Assembly: GCA_028289375.1 (NCBI GenBank)
Contig: JANQQK010000023.1
Span: 52,152-116,151 of the forward strand
Source of the DNA: Phycisphaerae bacterium
GTDB lineage: Bacteria; Planctomycetota; Phycisphaerae; UBA1845
Direction of reading: 5' to 3'
Length of the DNA stretch: 64,000 nucleotides
In this document: positions 8,435-17,536 of the stretch, piece after piece
How positions within the stretch are numbered: the first letter of the stretch is position 1
How the letters are laid out: each line of letters begins with the position of its first letter
Program-made: the position numbers and the translations under genes
Notes under the pieces: model-generated
What the model was told of the DNA's origin: nothing
Database searches by the model: none
Seen by the model: only the letters and a program-made list of their open reading frames with translations

Positions 8435-10031
8435 GCGTTGGCTCCGTGGGCTTGTCAGCGAAGACGACGCGGAAGATACAGCCATCCGGTTCGAATGCGA
8501 AGCGGTCGGTCCTGATCCACTTGCTGAGGTATCGCGGAACGTCGGTGATGGTGCAGAGTCGGCGTTCGGTGATCCACTTGAGGAGGTTCTCTTCGGTGAT
8601 GATGACGGGATCTTCGAAGAACGGTTGATAGGGCTTGCCGTTGTAGACATGGACATCGCGACGGAGGTTCTCAGCCTGCTGCAGGTAGAGAATCGGCGTC
8701 ATGACGGTCGTGTCGACGATGAGGATCGCATCTTCCGGCAGTGCGTCGAGCGTTTCGCGGGCGAAGCGGTCGGCCCCGTCTTCGCCGAAACGCCATGGTT
8801 GCAGGAACCAGTCATATGGCTCGCGGTAACGGAGATCACGCTTGGGAATGATGGGGACGTCAGGGAAGTGGTTTCTGAGCACGTAGGGAACGAGCAGAAA
8901 GACCAGTGGAGCGGTACAGGACATCACCATGATGGTTGCGCGTGACCGGAGCCAGCCATCGCCCTGCTGCCAACGATTGATGCCGAACCCGAGGACAACC
9001 GTAGCGAGCACCTGTGCGTGCAGGAAGAATACGTGCTGGTCGGCGACGTTGTATCGCACGGCGAACAGGAAGTAGACAGCCAACGCGACCACCAGGAAGT
9101 TCGAGAACGTCCTGGTCGTTTCGCGTCGCAAGGCGACCACGCCAACGGGCAGCAGGAACGTCAGCGGCGAGGGGAAACTGTACATCGAGTAGGCGATCAT
9201 GCGGGCGAGACGGGACAGGCCGGGGGATGTATGGAAGACGTTTTGCGTATAGCGACCTGTGATCATCTCGAAGAGCGCCGTGTGCACGGGCAGGCCGCCG
9301 CGGACGGTGTTGAAAAGAATGGCCCAGAGCGGCAGCGTCGCGATGATGCCCACGCCGAGACAGGCGAACATCAACCGCGCGTTGATGAGATCAGATTGTC
9401 TCCGCAGCTGCCAGAAAATGACAACGTACGCGGGCCATGTAAGGACGGCCATGTTGTGCGTCGACAGACCCAGACCGTTGACGAAGGCTGCGGCGATGAG
9501 CCAGCGCGTTGATCGCGTCGTGATCCACCGATGCACGATGATCAGTTCCAGGGTGAGCAGCGTCGTCGACATGGACATCACCTCCGCTCCGGCGGAAATG
9601 TGCCACAACGCATGCGAAAGGGCGAGAATCAGCGAAGCAGACAGAATCGACGTACGCGGAAGTCGCAGGATCGCCAGAAACGCAGCCAGATTTGCGACCG
9701 TCAAAGCACCACACAGCGCGCTGACCAGATTGGCGGCGCGGGCGGCCGAGCAGCCGAGACTCCTGACTCCGATAGAGACGAAGTAGTAGAGCGGATGGGA
9801 GCGTGACAGCTCCTTGGCATCGGTCCACCAGCCGAGTTCCACGCGAAGCTGTGCGTCGCCCGTGTCGCCCCACGCAACGCCGGGAATGGAGGAACTGACA
9901 TACAGTGCGCCGACGACCAGGAACGCGATAAGCCAGCAGGTCCACGGGTGGATCGCCAACGTGTCGGTCGTCGCAACCTGAACGCCGTCACGCGGTTCGG
10001 ATGTAGACGCACCCTCATTCACCACGCACAC
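8427..10031 (-). CDS. DUF2723-family membrane protein, glycosyltransferase-like (TMEM260/PMT type)
   Basis: A 534-residue multi-pass membrane protein. The first helix is followed by a loop carrying WGDTGDAQL and SRSHPLYYF, which corresponds to the acidic and HP motifs of DUF2723 proteins related to protein O-mannosyltransferases. About ten further hydrophobic segments follow, then a soluble C-terminal domain of about 150 residues. Three in-frame GTG codons (10031, 10025, 10022) can serve as start. The one at 10022 overlaps the stop of the upstream glycosyltransferase as GTGA, while the one at 10031 is closest to AAGAAGG. A likely role is transfer of a lipid-linked sugar outside the membrane within the exopolysaccharide pathway. 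Confidence 0.7.
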   Translation of the reverse strand: MCVVNEGASTSEPRDGVQVATTDTLAIHPWTCWLIAFLVVGALYVSSSIPGVAWGDTGDAQLRVELGWWTDAKELSRSHPLYYFVSIGVRSLGCSAARAANLVSALCGALTVANLAAFLAILRLPRTSILSASLILALSHALWHISAGAEVMSMSTTLLTLELIIVHRWITTRSTRWLIAAAFVNGLGLSTHNMAVLTWPAYVVIFWQLRRQSDLINARLMFACLGVGIIATLPLWAILFNTVRGGLPVHTALFEMITGRYTQNVFHTSPGLSRLARMIAYSMYSFPSPLTFLLPVGVVALRRETTRTFSNFLVVALAVYFLFAVRYNVADQHVFFLHAQVLATVVLGFGINRWQQGDGWLRSRATIMVMSCTAPLVFLLVPYVLRNHFPDVPIIPKRDLRYREPYDWFLQPWRFGEDGADRFARETLDALPEDAILIVDTTVMTPILYLQQAENLRRDVHVYNGKPYQPFFEDPVIITEENLLKWITERRLCTITDVPRYLSKWIRTDRFAFEPDGCIFRVVFADKPTEPTHD

Positions 10032-11257
10032 GGGGCCTTCTTCGGCAGATGTTCGTCGAGTTCAGCAGCCGCCGGCGGCGCCTTCCAACCCTTCTGCTTC
10101 AGCAGCTTCTCGTAGACGGCCAGCACGCGCTCGCAGACACGGTTCTCGTCGAACTTATCGATCGCACGCTGACGACCTGCTTCACCCATGCGCTTGCGGA
10201 GATCGTCGTCATCCAGCAATTTGGCGAGCGCATCGGCAAGGGCGTCGGCGCTCTTCGGCGGAATCAGGAATCCATTGACGCCGTCCTCAACCACATCGCG
10301 ACACCCACGCGTGTTCGTCGTGACGATGGGCAGGCTGGACGCGGCAGCTTCGATCAGCGACCGCGGCACGCCCTCGCGTCGCCGACTTGGCAGCACCATG
10401 ATATCGACGGCGGCCATCAACTCTTCCATGTCCCCGCGCGGGGCCATCGGGATGGTGTGCGACTCGATGCCGTAGGATTTGTAAGCATCGGCTGTGATCG
10501 CCCCACCGCGATCGGGTTCTTCCACGCCGATGTAGAGATAACGAAAGTCGTCGCGCGATTCCGAGAGACGGCGGACTGCTTCGAACATCTCGAGAAATCC
10601 CTTGTCCTCGACCAATCGGGCAGCCATCAGAATCAGCTTTTTGTCGGTCGGCAGCCCGAGTTCCTTGCGCTTCTTCTCGCGAAAGTCGGGACCATAGCGG
10701 GCCGGATCAAACCGCATCAGGTCAATGCCGTTTCCGAGAAAGCCGACACGCTTCTTCGAGCAGATTTTCAGCCGTACGGCTGCGTCGATGTCGTCTTGAT
10801 TCTGACTCAGCGTCATGTCCGCACAGCGACTGCCGATCATCGCCATCAGAATGTAAAAGCCCTTCTTCAACCAGTGCATGTCCTCATCGAAATAGAAACC
10901 ATGCAGTGTGTTGACGATGACCGGAACGCCCGCGAGCTTGCCGGCCAATTGGCCGAGCAGCGCTGCCTTGGCGGTGTGCGTATGCACGATCGCGATTTTC
11001 TCGCGACGCATGAAGCGGATGAGCTGCCACAGCGTGCGGAGATCTGCAAACGGCGAAATCGCCCGACGAATATCGAAATCGTGATAGCGAATTCCCTGCT
11101 CTTCCAGCCATTGACGATTTGGTCCCGGTGTGCTGGCGGTCCACGCTTCGTACCCGGCGACGCGCATGGCGCGGAGTTGCGCCCACATGAGAATGACGAG
11201 CGTGGAATCCACGGCGCACACCGTGAGTATCCTGGGACGATCGGACATCGTGCTCAT
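10019..11257 (-). CDS. GT4-family glycosyltransferase
   Basis: A 412-residue GT-B enzyme of family GT4. The N-terminal Rossmann domain has IVHTHTAKAALLGQLAGKLA and the acceptor-side NTLHGFYF motif. The C-terminal nucleotide-sugar domain has LILMAARLVEDKG and the EGVPRSLIE glutamate pair (E-x7-E) typical of retaining GT4 enzymes. The form is close to WcaL/EpsF-like transferases that add a sugar to a lipid-linked oligosaccharide at the inner face of the membrane. It ends inside the start region of the DUF2723 gene and lies 23 bases downstream of the next transferase. Donor and acceptor sugars cannot be inferred. Confidence 0.85.
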   Translation of the reverse strand: MSTMSDRPRILTVCAVDSTLVILMWAQLRAMRVAGYEAWTASTPGPNRQWLEEQGIRYHDFDIRRAISPFADLRTLWQLIRFMRREKIAIVHTHTAKAALLGQLAGKLAGVPVIVNTLHGFYFDEDMHWLKKGFYILMAMIGSRCADMTLSQNQDDIDAAVRLKICSKKRVGFLGNGIDLMRFDPARYGPDFREKKRKELGLPTDKKLILMAARLVEDKGFLEMFEAVRRLSESRDDFRYLYIGVEEPDRGGAITADAYKSYGIESHTIPMAPRGDMEELMAAVDIMVLPSRRREGVPRSLIEAAASSLPIVTTNTRGCRDVVEDGVNGFLIPPKSADALADALAKLLDDDDLRKRMGEAGRQRAIDKFDENRVCERVLAVYEKLLKQKGWKAPPAAAELDEHLPKKAPCAW

Positions 11258-11280
11258 AGGGGTTTCAGCCCTGCCCTTTC

Positions 11281-12474
11281 TTATCGCCGTCCGATGCTGC
11301 CATCGAGAACGGAACGGTAAATCTTCTCATAGCGATCGATCATCAGCGTGAGGCTGAAGTGATCGCGAATTCTGTCGACGGCGGCGACACTCAATCGCGC
11401 TCGCAACGCGGCGTCTTTGTACACGCGAACCATCGCGTCGGCCAACCCGGCTGCGTCGCGCGTCGCAACAACCAGAGCGCTCTTGTCGTTCTCAGCCACC
11501 TCCGGCACACCACCAGCGGCCGTCGTCACAACAGGCATGCCCATGGCCATCGCTTCCATGACCGATCGCGGCATCCCTTCGCTGTGTGAACTCATGACGT
11601 AGGCATCGCAGGCGCGCAGTATGGGGCGGACGTCGGCAGAAACGCCGTGAAAGACGACGCGATCCCCCAATTCCCGCTGGGCCACCATGGACCGAATCAA
11701 CGGCTCACGATCACCACCGCCCACGAGAATCAGCTTGGCATCACCCAACGCATTTTCAGCGCGCGACCACGCATCAAACAGCGTGGCATGGTCCTTCTCC
11801 TCACGGAAACTGGCTACCTTGACGAACAGGAATCCGTCCGGAAGGTTCAGCTCCGCTCGCGACGCGGCGGGGAAGTCCGGCGAAAAATGATCGACGTCAA
11901 TGCCATTGGGTATCAGCATCATTCGCGCAGGGCGTGTGCCCGCAATCTCATGACGCCGATTCGCAACCGCCTGCGAATTACATAGGATGATCGAGAGCCG
12001 ATTCTCAGTCAGACGGTCGATGGCGGTTTCGATGCGTCGTCGCTGTCGATCCAACCCGCGGATGCAGTAGATGTGGTGCTTCACGCGTGCGTACCGCTGC
12101 ATCATCCGCAAACCGAGACTCATCCGCAGGCCATGGGTCTGCACGATGTCGAACCGCTGCTCGCGAAGAAACCGCCCCACCGTACGAAACCAACGCGGTC
12201 CCAGTCGATACGTACCGCCGCGAAGCCCATGAAACGGTATGCCCGCGCGGGCGGCGTATTCGTTGACCACACCGTCGTCCCACGTGTTGGCCATGACGGC
12301 ATCATGCCCACGTTTCTTCAGTTCGCTGATGACGGCGATGCAGTGCGTCTCGGTTCCGCCGATGCTGGGCACGCCGACCAAGTGCAGAATCTTCATGGGC
12401 CTGGTCGCTCGAGGCGAACCGCCCGATCCCTCGCTGATTCCACTTGCTGCCATGGTCATCGTGTCCGTCGTCAT
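11281..12474 (-). CDS. GT4-family glycosyltransferase
   Basis: A 397-residue GT-B glycosyltransferase. The conserved core begins at residue 27 with MKILHLVGVPSIGGTETHC, so an internal start there is possible; the longer frame is kept because it begins only 12 bases after the preceding gene. SHSEGMPRSVMEAMAMGMPV holds the E-x7-E motif, and LILVGGGDREPLI is typical of GT4 donor domains. It belongs to the block of three consecutive GT4 genes in the exopolysaccharide operon and probably adds one sugar of the repeat unit. Confidence 0.85.
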   Translation of the reverse strand: MTTDTMTMAASGISEGSGGSPRATRPMKILHLVGVPSIGGTETHCIAVISELKKRGHDAVMANTWDDGVVNEYAARAGIPFHGLRGGTYRLGPRWFRTVGRFLREQRFDIVQTHGLRMSLGLRMMQRYARVKHHIYCIRGLDRQRRRIETAIDRLTENRLSIILCNSQAVANRRHEIAGTRPARMMLIPNGIDVDHFSPDFPAASRAELNLPDGFLFVKVASFREEKDHATLFDAWSRAENALGDAKLILVGGGDREPLIRSMVAQRELGDRVVFHGVSADVRPILRACDAYVMSSHSEGMPRSVMEAMAMGMPVVTTAAGGVPEVAENDKSALVVATRDAAGLADAMVRVYKDAALRARLSVAAVDRIRDHFSLTLMIDRYEKIYRSVLDGSIGRR

Positions 12475-12486
12475 GACGCGCGTCGT

Positions 12487-13683
12487 CTAGCCCATTTCGT
12501 TGTAGAGCACTTCGAGTGACGCACAATAGGCGTCCATGCTGAAGTCGTCGATAATCCGCCTGCGGGCAGACTCCCGCAACCCGCCAAGATCGTCATAGCG
12601 ACGTCGCACATCCTCGATCCTGTCGACCAACTGTTCCACGTCGATGCCGAGTGGGGGTCGCAGCGCCGATGTCCGATAATCGTAGACTCGCCGCGGGATC
12701 GTCTGCCCGTTCGGCAATGTTCCTTTCAATGATGTCGGCAACGGCTGCGTGCAGTCGATGAGAAATCCATTCTCGCCATCGCGGATGATCTCCGACGGAC
12801 CACCCACGCTCGGCGCGATGCAAACAACGCGATTCAGCATCGCCTCAGCCAGCGTCATGCTGAATGTCTCGTTGTAGGACGTACAGAGGTAGACGTGGGC
12901 TTTTCGGTGGAACGCCCGCGGATTGGTCTGATAACCCGCAAACGTAACCGCGTCGGACAAGCCGGCGTCGGAGGCTTGTCGTTTCAGATTCGCCAGCGCC
13001 GGGCCATCGCCGACAACAGTCAGTTGAACGTCGTTCATGCCGCGATCGTGGAGAAGTCGCAGTACCCGAATCTGGGCCGATAGGTTCTTGATGGCGACGG
13101 CGCGGCAAACGGTCAGAAGCTGAAACGGCGACTTGGACGGCGTGTCCATCGGATCGTCGGCCACATCACGAATGTCGACACCGTTGTGAATCACGCTGTG
13201 CTTGTCATGGATGCCAAGATCGTGTCGCCAGACATGGCTGGTCGCATGCGAATTGAACACGAACCGATCGGTTCGCCCTTTCAGCATCAACTCAAGCAGC
13301 TTCCACCGCCATTGCAACGCCCCACCACCGCCGTAGTGCATGATGATCTTCCACGGTCGCCGTCGGCCCAGAAGCAACCTCACCCAGCGCCCAGGTGTTT
13401 CGTTGTAAGCGTGGATGATGTCCGGTTTGGCGGTGTTGGCCATCTCTCGCAACGCATGCCGAAATGCACGGCTGTAGCGTGATGCACGCTGCAGGATGTG
13501 CAGATCGATGCCGGCCCGCATCAGCATCGGCTCGTACTGTTCGCGAAGTGGACCATCCTGAAACGCACAAACGGCATGGCTGTGCTGCGTGCCTGCGGTG
13601 GTCAGTTTGAGCACCGCGTCGAGGACACGCTTCTCGACGCCACCAACGCGAAGCGATGCGATGCAGTGCAGCACACGGCTCAT
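12487..13683 (-). CDS. GT4-family glycosyltransferase
   Basis: A 398-residue GT-B enzyme. The ATG at 13683 (MSRVLHCIASLRVGGVEKRV) is chosen because it overlaps the flippase stop as ATGA and marks the start of the conserved fold. Motifs include LLTVCRAVAIKNL, LTVVGDGPALANL and the E-x7-E motif in YNETFSMTLAEAML. It is the first of three GT4 genes after the flippase, consistent with assembly of the exopolysaccharide repeat unit at the cytoplasmic face. Confidence 0.85.
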   Translation of the reverse strand: MSRVLHCIASLRVGGVEKRVLDAVLKLTTAGTQHSHAVCAFQDGPLREQYEPMLMRAGIDLHILQRASRYSRAFRHALREMANTAKPDIIHAYNETPGRWVRLLLGRRRPWKIIMHYGGGGALQWRWKLLELMLKGRTDRFVFNSHATSHVWRHDLGIHDKHSVIHNGVDIRDVADDPMDTPSKSPFQLLTVCRAVAIKNLSAQIRVLRLLHDRGMNDVQLTVVGDGPALANLKRQASDAGLSDAVTFAGYQTNPRAFHRKAHVYLCTSYNETFSMTLAEAMLNRVVCIAPSVGGPSEIIRDGENGFLIDCTQPLPTSLKGTLPNGQTIPRRVYDYRTSALRPPLGIDVEQLVDRIEDVRRRYDDLGGLRESARRRIIDDFSMDAYCASLEVLYNEMG

Positions 13684-15221
13684 GTTGCAGCACTCCGTTG
13701 ACGATTCGGGAGCAACGCTCGAATCTCGCACACTGAGTAGCCACCCACAAACCACACAGCCGCCCATCCGACAACAAGTCCACAGGCAGACCAGAGCATC
13801 GATTCACCGTCCAGCCAATAGGCGACCATACCAGCGATCGCGACAAGCGGCTGAAGGACACCGAAAGCACGCGGCGGAAGCAGTGGATGGGTTCGCTGCA
13901 CATTGGCAACGGCAACGCACGAGATGACCGCGTTGACGACGTGTCCGGCAGCCTTACCGAGCACAACTCCTGCCAAGCCCCATGAGCGAATCGTCAGGAA
14001 GATAACGCCGAACTGAACGACGTTTTGTGCAAGCTTGCTGAACATCACCGTGCCCATGCGCTCGTAAGCCATCAGCGTCATGGCGTTGATCGTCTTGAGC
14101 GCATCGATGCTGAGCGCAACGGCCAATCCAATCAATACCGCGTGCCGGGCCTCGAATTCCGGCCCGAAGATCGATGCAAGCGGTCGCGAGAAGAATACGA
14201 AGAAGAGCGCAGATGTCGCGTAGAAACCAACCGTCACACGCGTGACGCTCCTGTACGCGCGCGACAGTGCTTCCTCCTGCCCCGTTCCCAGCAACTTGGA
14301 AAACGTGGCCAATAGAAGATGGCCAACCTGCTGCATCGCGAGTGGAATCAGGCGGGCGAGGTCAAGGAGAACACCATACACACCGAGTGCAGCCACTCCG
14401 AGAAAGCTCGCCACGAAGTACTTGTCCACAGCCAGGTACGCAAACACCATCACCGTATCGAGCCAGGTGAGACCGGCGAAGCGGAAACAGCCCTTTGGAA
14501 ACCTGACCGGCCACATCGGTCGATGCTCACGAAACAGGACCACGCCGGCGACGATGCACGCCAACAGCGTTGCGACGCCGAACGCGACGCCGAGTTGCAT
14601 GGTCGCGGAGTCTGTCGTGATATCGATCAGACCCCAATAACCCAGTGCAAACAGGCCGGTCACGATCACGAGTTCCACACGCAGAAGCAACGACGCCCAG
14701 ACAAACGACATGTAGCCCATTACAGCGGAAGTGAACAACAATGAGAGCAGGACGAACGGAATCAACCATCGAAGCACACGGCTTGTCTCAGGCGTCAGAA
14801 GTTGCCCAGCATCCGCGCTGCGACTGGAGAGCATGCTTTCGAGAATGCCGGGAAACAAAGTCGTGATCACAACGGCGATCACCGCCGTGGTCGCGACAAG
14901 CAGGACGTAACCCGTGATCAGCTGCGATCGCTCGCGCGCATCGCGTAACTTCGGCAGGAAGGTTGGAAAGACGTTGCGCCCACCAGGATAGAAGAACGTG
15001 TAGACGGCCGTCACGAACAGAATGAAGAGCTGCAACTGACCGTTGAGGGTTCCGGTCGTGTCGATTTGCCCGGCAAACCAGTTACGCAGAATCGGCAGCG
15101 GAAAGGCAACGCCCGCAATCACCAGCGACCAGAACGCCCCCCGTCGAGCCAAACGCGTCACGCCAGTCGCATCGGTTGCCCCGGCTGCATCCGCCGACCC
15201 CCGTGCCGTCGCATCAGTCAT
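13680..15221 (-). CDS. Polysaccharide flippase (Wzx/MATE-like, MVF superfamily)
   Basis: A 513-residue membrane protein with about 12-14 hydrophobic segments and few soluble loops, following a short polar N-terminus. The pattern, including GVAALGVYGVLLDLARLIPL in the middle, is that of oligosaccharide flippases. These move lipid-linked repeat units across the inner membrane. The gene lies between the SGNH/polymerase genes and the glycosyltransferases and overlaps both neighbours (8 bases with the SGNH gene, 4 with the GT4 gene), so it is translationally coupled. This is the expected position for the Wzx step of a Wzx/Wzy pathway. Confidence 0.8.
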   Translation of the reverse strand: MTDATARGSADAAGATDATGVTRLARRGAFWSLVIAGVAFPLPILRNWFAGQIDTTGTLNGQLQLFILFVTAVYTFFYPGGRNVFPTFLPKLRDARERSQLITGYVLLVATTAVIAVVITTLFPGILESMLSSRSADAGQLLTPETSRVLRWLIPFVLLSLLFTSAVMGYMSFVWASLLLRVELVIVTGLFALGYWGLIDITTDSATMQLGVAFGVATLLACIVAGVVLFREHRPMWPVRFPKGCFRFAGLTWLDTVMVFAYLAVDKYFVASFLGVAALGVYGVLLDLARLIPLAMQQVGHLLLATFSKLLGTGQEEALSRAYRSVTRVTVGFYATSALFFVFFSRPLASIFGPEFEARHAVLIGLAVALSIDALKTINAMTLMAYERMGTVMFSKLAQNVVQFGVIFLTIRSWGLAGVVLGKAAGHVVNAVISCVAVANVQRTHPLLPPRAFGVLQPLVAIAGMVAYWLDGESMLWSACGLVVGWAAVWFVGGYSVCEIRALLPNRQRSAAT

Positions 15222-16311
15222 GGCTGGTCGACGCCTTTGCGAGCTGATCGATCAGAACCGGTGCAATCTGGTCGGCACAATATGCGTGTGTGGCAGCGTT
15301 GACGTGCCCGTCAATCGGAAAATACCAGAGTGTGTTGGACAATGCGTCGGCCAGCTTCGGCGTGCAGATCGCCAGGGACGTGTTGGGTTGCGATGCAACG
15401 TATTGCTCAAACTGTGACGCGATCGACGCAATATCCTCTGGTTTCTCAGACGCCCTCCCGGACAGGTACGTCAGCACCATGGGGATCGCCCGCTCCTGGC
15501 ACAATGCGTGAATCCGATCCACGCACGACGTGTAATCGGCCCACATCCCATCCCAGTCGTCGACATTCGGAAGGCGGACGTTCTCACGTCGCCATGGCGC
15601 CAGCATCATCTCAATACCATGCAACACCGCCGACTTGCGAATGAATGACCACCAACGGACGTTCCGCCGACCCTCGGGCGGTCGACCGCCATCGATGTAG
15701 GCCAGGTTGCGCCGCATGTCGACGAGATCGTTGCCCGCACCATGCTGCACCGAAAGCCCCGTCACCATCACCACGGCACGAACATCCGCCTGCGGGTACT
15801 GCTTCAGAATGCGATCTAGCAACAGGTACTGCACAACCGGGCCTGATCCGCTGCGTCCCAAATTCCACACGTCGTATGGGCCAATCCGTTCCCGCAGCTG
15901 CGATTCGACGATCCTCGCAAACGACCCCTCGTATGCAACGCCATGGCCCATCGTGGTCGAATCACCAATGAAGATGACCACCGGGCCGGTGCTGTCGGCA
16001 AATTCAGGCCCCCGAAACCCGTCAGCGTTGAACGCAACGGGCACATCAAACTCGACGTATGCATGACGACCACTGGCAGACTTGGGATACGTGGTTGGCC
16101 ACTCGCTGCGATCAATGCTGTGCTCGACGCCATCGTCCCAGAACCATCGAGCTGACGACCAAGCCACTTTGGGCACAACGACCCGAATTCCAACTTCAAG
16201 AACACCGAACACCAGCAGGGAGAGGATCAATACAAAAAGCAGTTTCTTCCCGCGCGACAACGTCGCTGCCGTTTCGGTCGGGTGATCGGCCTGTGTCTCG
16301 GTCTCAGACAT
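15214..16311 (-). CDS. Membrane-anchored SGNH/GDSL hydrolase-like protein (second copy)
   Basis: A 365-residue protein with one N-terminal membrane helix (KKLLFVLILSLLVFGVLEVG), so the catalytic part is probably periplasmic. Block I is VVIFIGDSTTMGHG with the nucleophile Ser. The catalytic Asp/His pair is near the C-terminus in FPIDGHVNAATHAYC. The ATG at 16311 is preferred to the in-frame TTG two codons upstream. In exopolysaccharide clusters such proteins usually add or remove acyl groups on the sugar chain. The neighbouring gene 17533-18714 is a paralogue, and the two flank the polymerase candidate. Confidence 0.75.
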   Translation of the reverse strand: MSETETQADHPTETAATLSRGKKLLFVLILSLLVFGVLEVGIRVVVPKVAWSSARWFWDDGVEHSIDRSEWPTTYPKSASGRHAYVEFDVPVAFNADGFRGPEFADSTGPVVIFIGDSTTMGHGVAYEGSFARIVESQLRERIGPYDVWNLGRSGSGPVVQYLLLDRILKQYPQADVRAVVMVTGLSVQHGAGNDLVDMRRNLAYIDGGRPPEGRRNVRWWSFIRKSAVLHGIEMMLAPWRRENVRLPNVDDWDGMWADYTSCVDRIHALCQERAIPMVLTYLSGRASEKPEDIASIASQFEQYVASQPNTSLAICTPKLADALSNTLWYFPIDGHVNAATHAYCADQIAPVLIDQLAKASTSHD

Positions 16312-16330
16312 GCGCAAATCGGTCCGTGAC

Positions 16331-17536
16331 TCAGGTCAACGCTCCATGACGTGCGAAGTACGCATCGACATCAAACGGTTCGGTCTCGTCGTCTCCAACC
16401 GTCTGACGCCGCCCCATCATGATGATCCAACTCGTGAACACCGGGTACATCATGAAGCGCTTGCGCGGGGCAAAGTCGTGAATATGGCCGCCCACGACCA
16501 GCATCAGCAGCACCACCACCACAAACTTCCAGTCGAGGCAATCGCGAATGCGCAGAAAGAACGCGATCAATGCCATCGGAAGCAGAAACAGCAGATACAC
16601 AAGGTGCGCCGGAATCTGCCAGCGAATGGGATGCTGCCACGGCACCGGCGTCACGATGATCTTGAACAGACCGCCAACGTCCGCCGCAGCCTTCAACACT
16701 GCCCCAGCCCCACCTTCCGCTGCAACCAGCGCCCCGCCCGAAGTGGCCATCAGTCCCGCGATACCGACCAGAAACACCACACTCGTCACGACGCGCGTGG
16801 ACATCTTCATCCCCGGCCCGATCACCGTATGCGCCGCCAACCCGCAAACGACAGCCAATCCGGCGTAAAACCGCATCGAGGCCATCACGTAAATCAGACC
16901 GCCGACGGCGATCCACATGAACACCGTCTTCCGCCGCGTCTTTTGCTCAGCCGGCAGATCGGGGTTGATCAGATAGCCATCAATCAACGCCATGGTCGCA
17001 ATGAACAGCGCAAGAATGATGTCGTCCTTGAGGTTTCGAAACGTGAAGTACATGAACTGATAAAACGCGACGGTGAGCAGAAAGTACCCGAAGAACGCCC
17101 GCCCCACCGAGCCGGTCCGCCGCAACCAGACCGTCGCCAACATGCCCGTCGACACGCAGAACGCGAACAGCTTCAACAATCGCACAAAGAGCATCGGATG
17201 ATCAGGGCAAAGATAGAACCCCACGATGTTCAGGTAGTAATACCCCAGGTGGCCACTCGCCCCACGTTCTTCAATCAGATCAGCATGCCGGAACTGCCAC
17301 CACGGAACCGACGTCACAGCAGAGGATACGTCGTAATATTTCTTCGCATCGATTGACTGATCGAGAACGATCGGATGGTTTCCCGTATCGAGTTGATTGA
17401 AATGAAACGCGATGATGATGATCGTCTTGATGGCCACGATCAACCACGCGATCGCCTTCACCGAGATCGGAAACGGCTTCATAACCCGGACCGGTACATA
17501 CAACATCAGCCCGATCAACACGACCAACGCGATCAT
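16331..17536 (-). CDS. Multi-pass membrane protein, candidate polysaccharide polymerase (Wzy-like)
   Basis: A 401-residue protein with about ten hydrophobic segments and a longer loop after the second helix (DTGNHPIVLDQSIDAKKYYD). FRNLKDDIILALFIATMALI recalls the basic/acidic patch after a helix seen in some EpsG- or Wzy-like polymerases. No family can be assigned with certainty. The call as polymerase rests mainly on topology and context: the operon has a flippase, co-polymerase and export lipoprotein but no other polymerase. The start overlaps the upstream SGNH gene as ATGA. Confidence 0.5.
   Translation of the reverse strand: MIALVVLIGLMLYVPVRVMKPFPISVKAIAWLIVAIKTIIIIAFHFNQLDTGNHPIVLDQSIDAKKYYDVSSAVTSVPWWQFRHADLIEERGASGHLGYYYLNIVGFYLCPDHPMLFVRLLKLFAFCVSTGMLATVWLRRTGSVGRAFFGYFLLTVAFYQFMYFTFRNLKDDIILALFIATMALIDGYLINPDLPAEQKTRRKTVFMWIAVGGLIYVMASMRFYAGLAVVCGLAAHTVIGPGMKMSTRVVTSVVFLVGIAGLMATSGGALVAAEGGAGAVLKAAADVGGLFKIIVTPVPWQHPIRWQIPAHLVYLLFLLPMALIAFFLRIRDCLDWKFVVVVLLMLVVGGHIHDFAPRKRFMMYPVFTSWIIMMGRRQTVGDDETEPFDVDAYFARHGALT

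Noticed and set aside
8435..8656. Longer N-terminus for the HAD phosphatase
   Set aside because: The extra 74 codons are Ser/Thr/Arg-rich, lie inside the DUF2723 coding region, and the conserved domain begins at the ATG at 8434.
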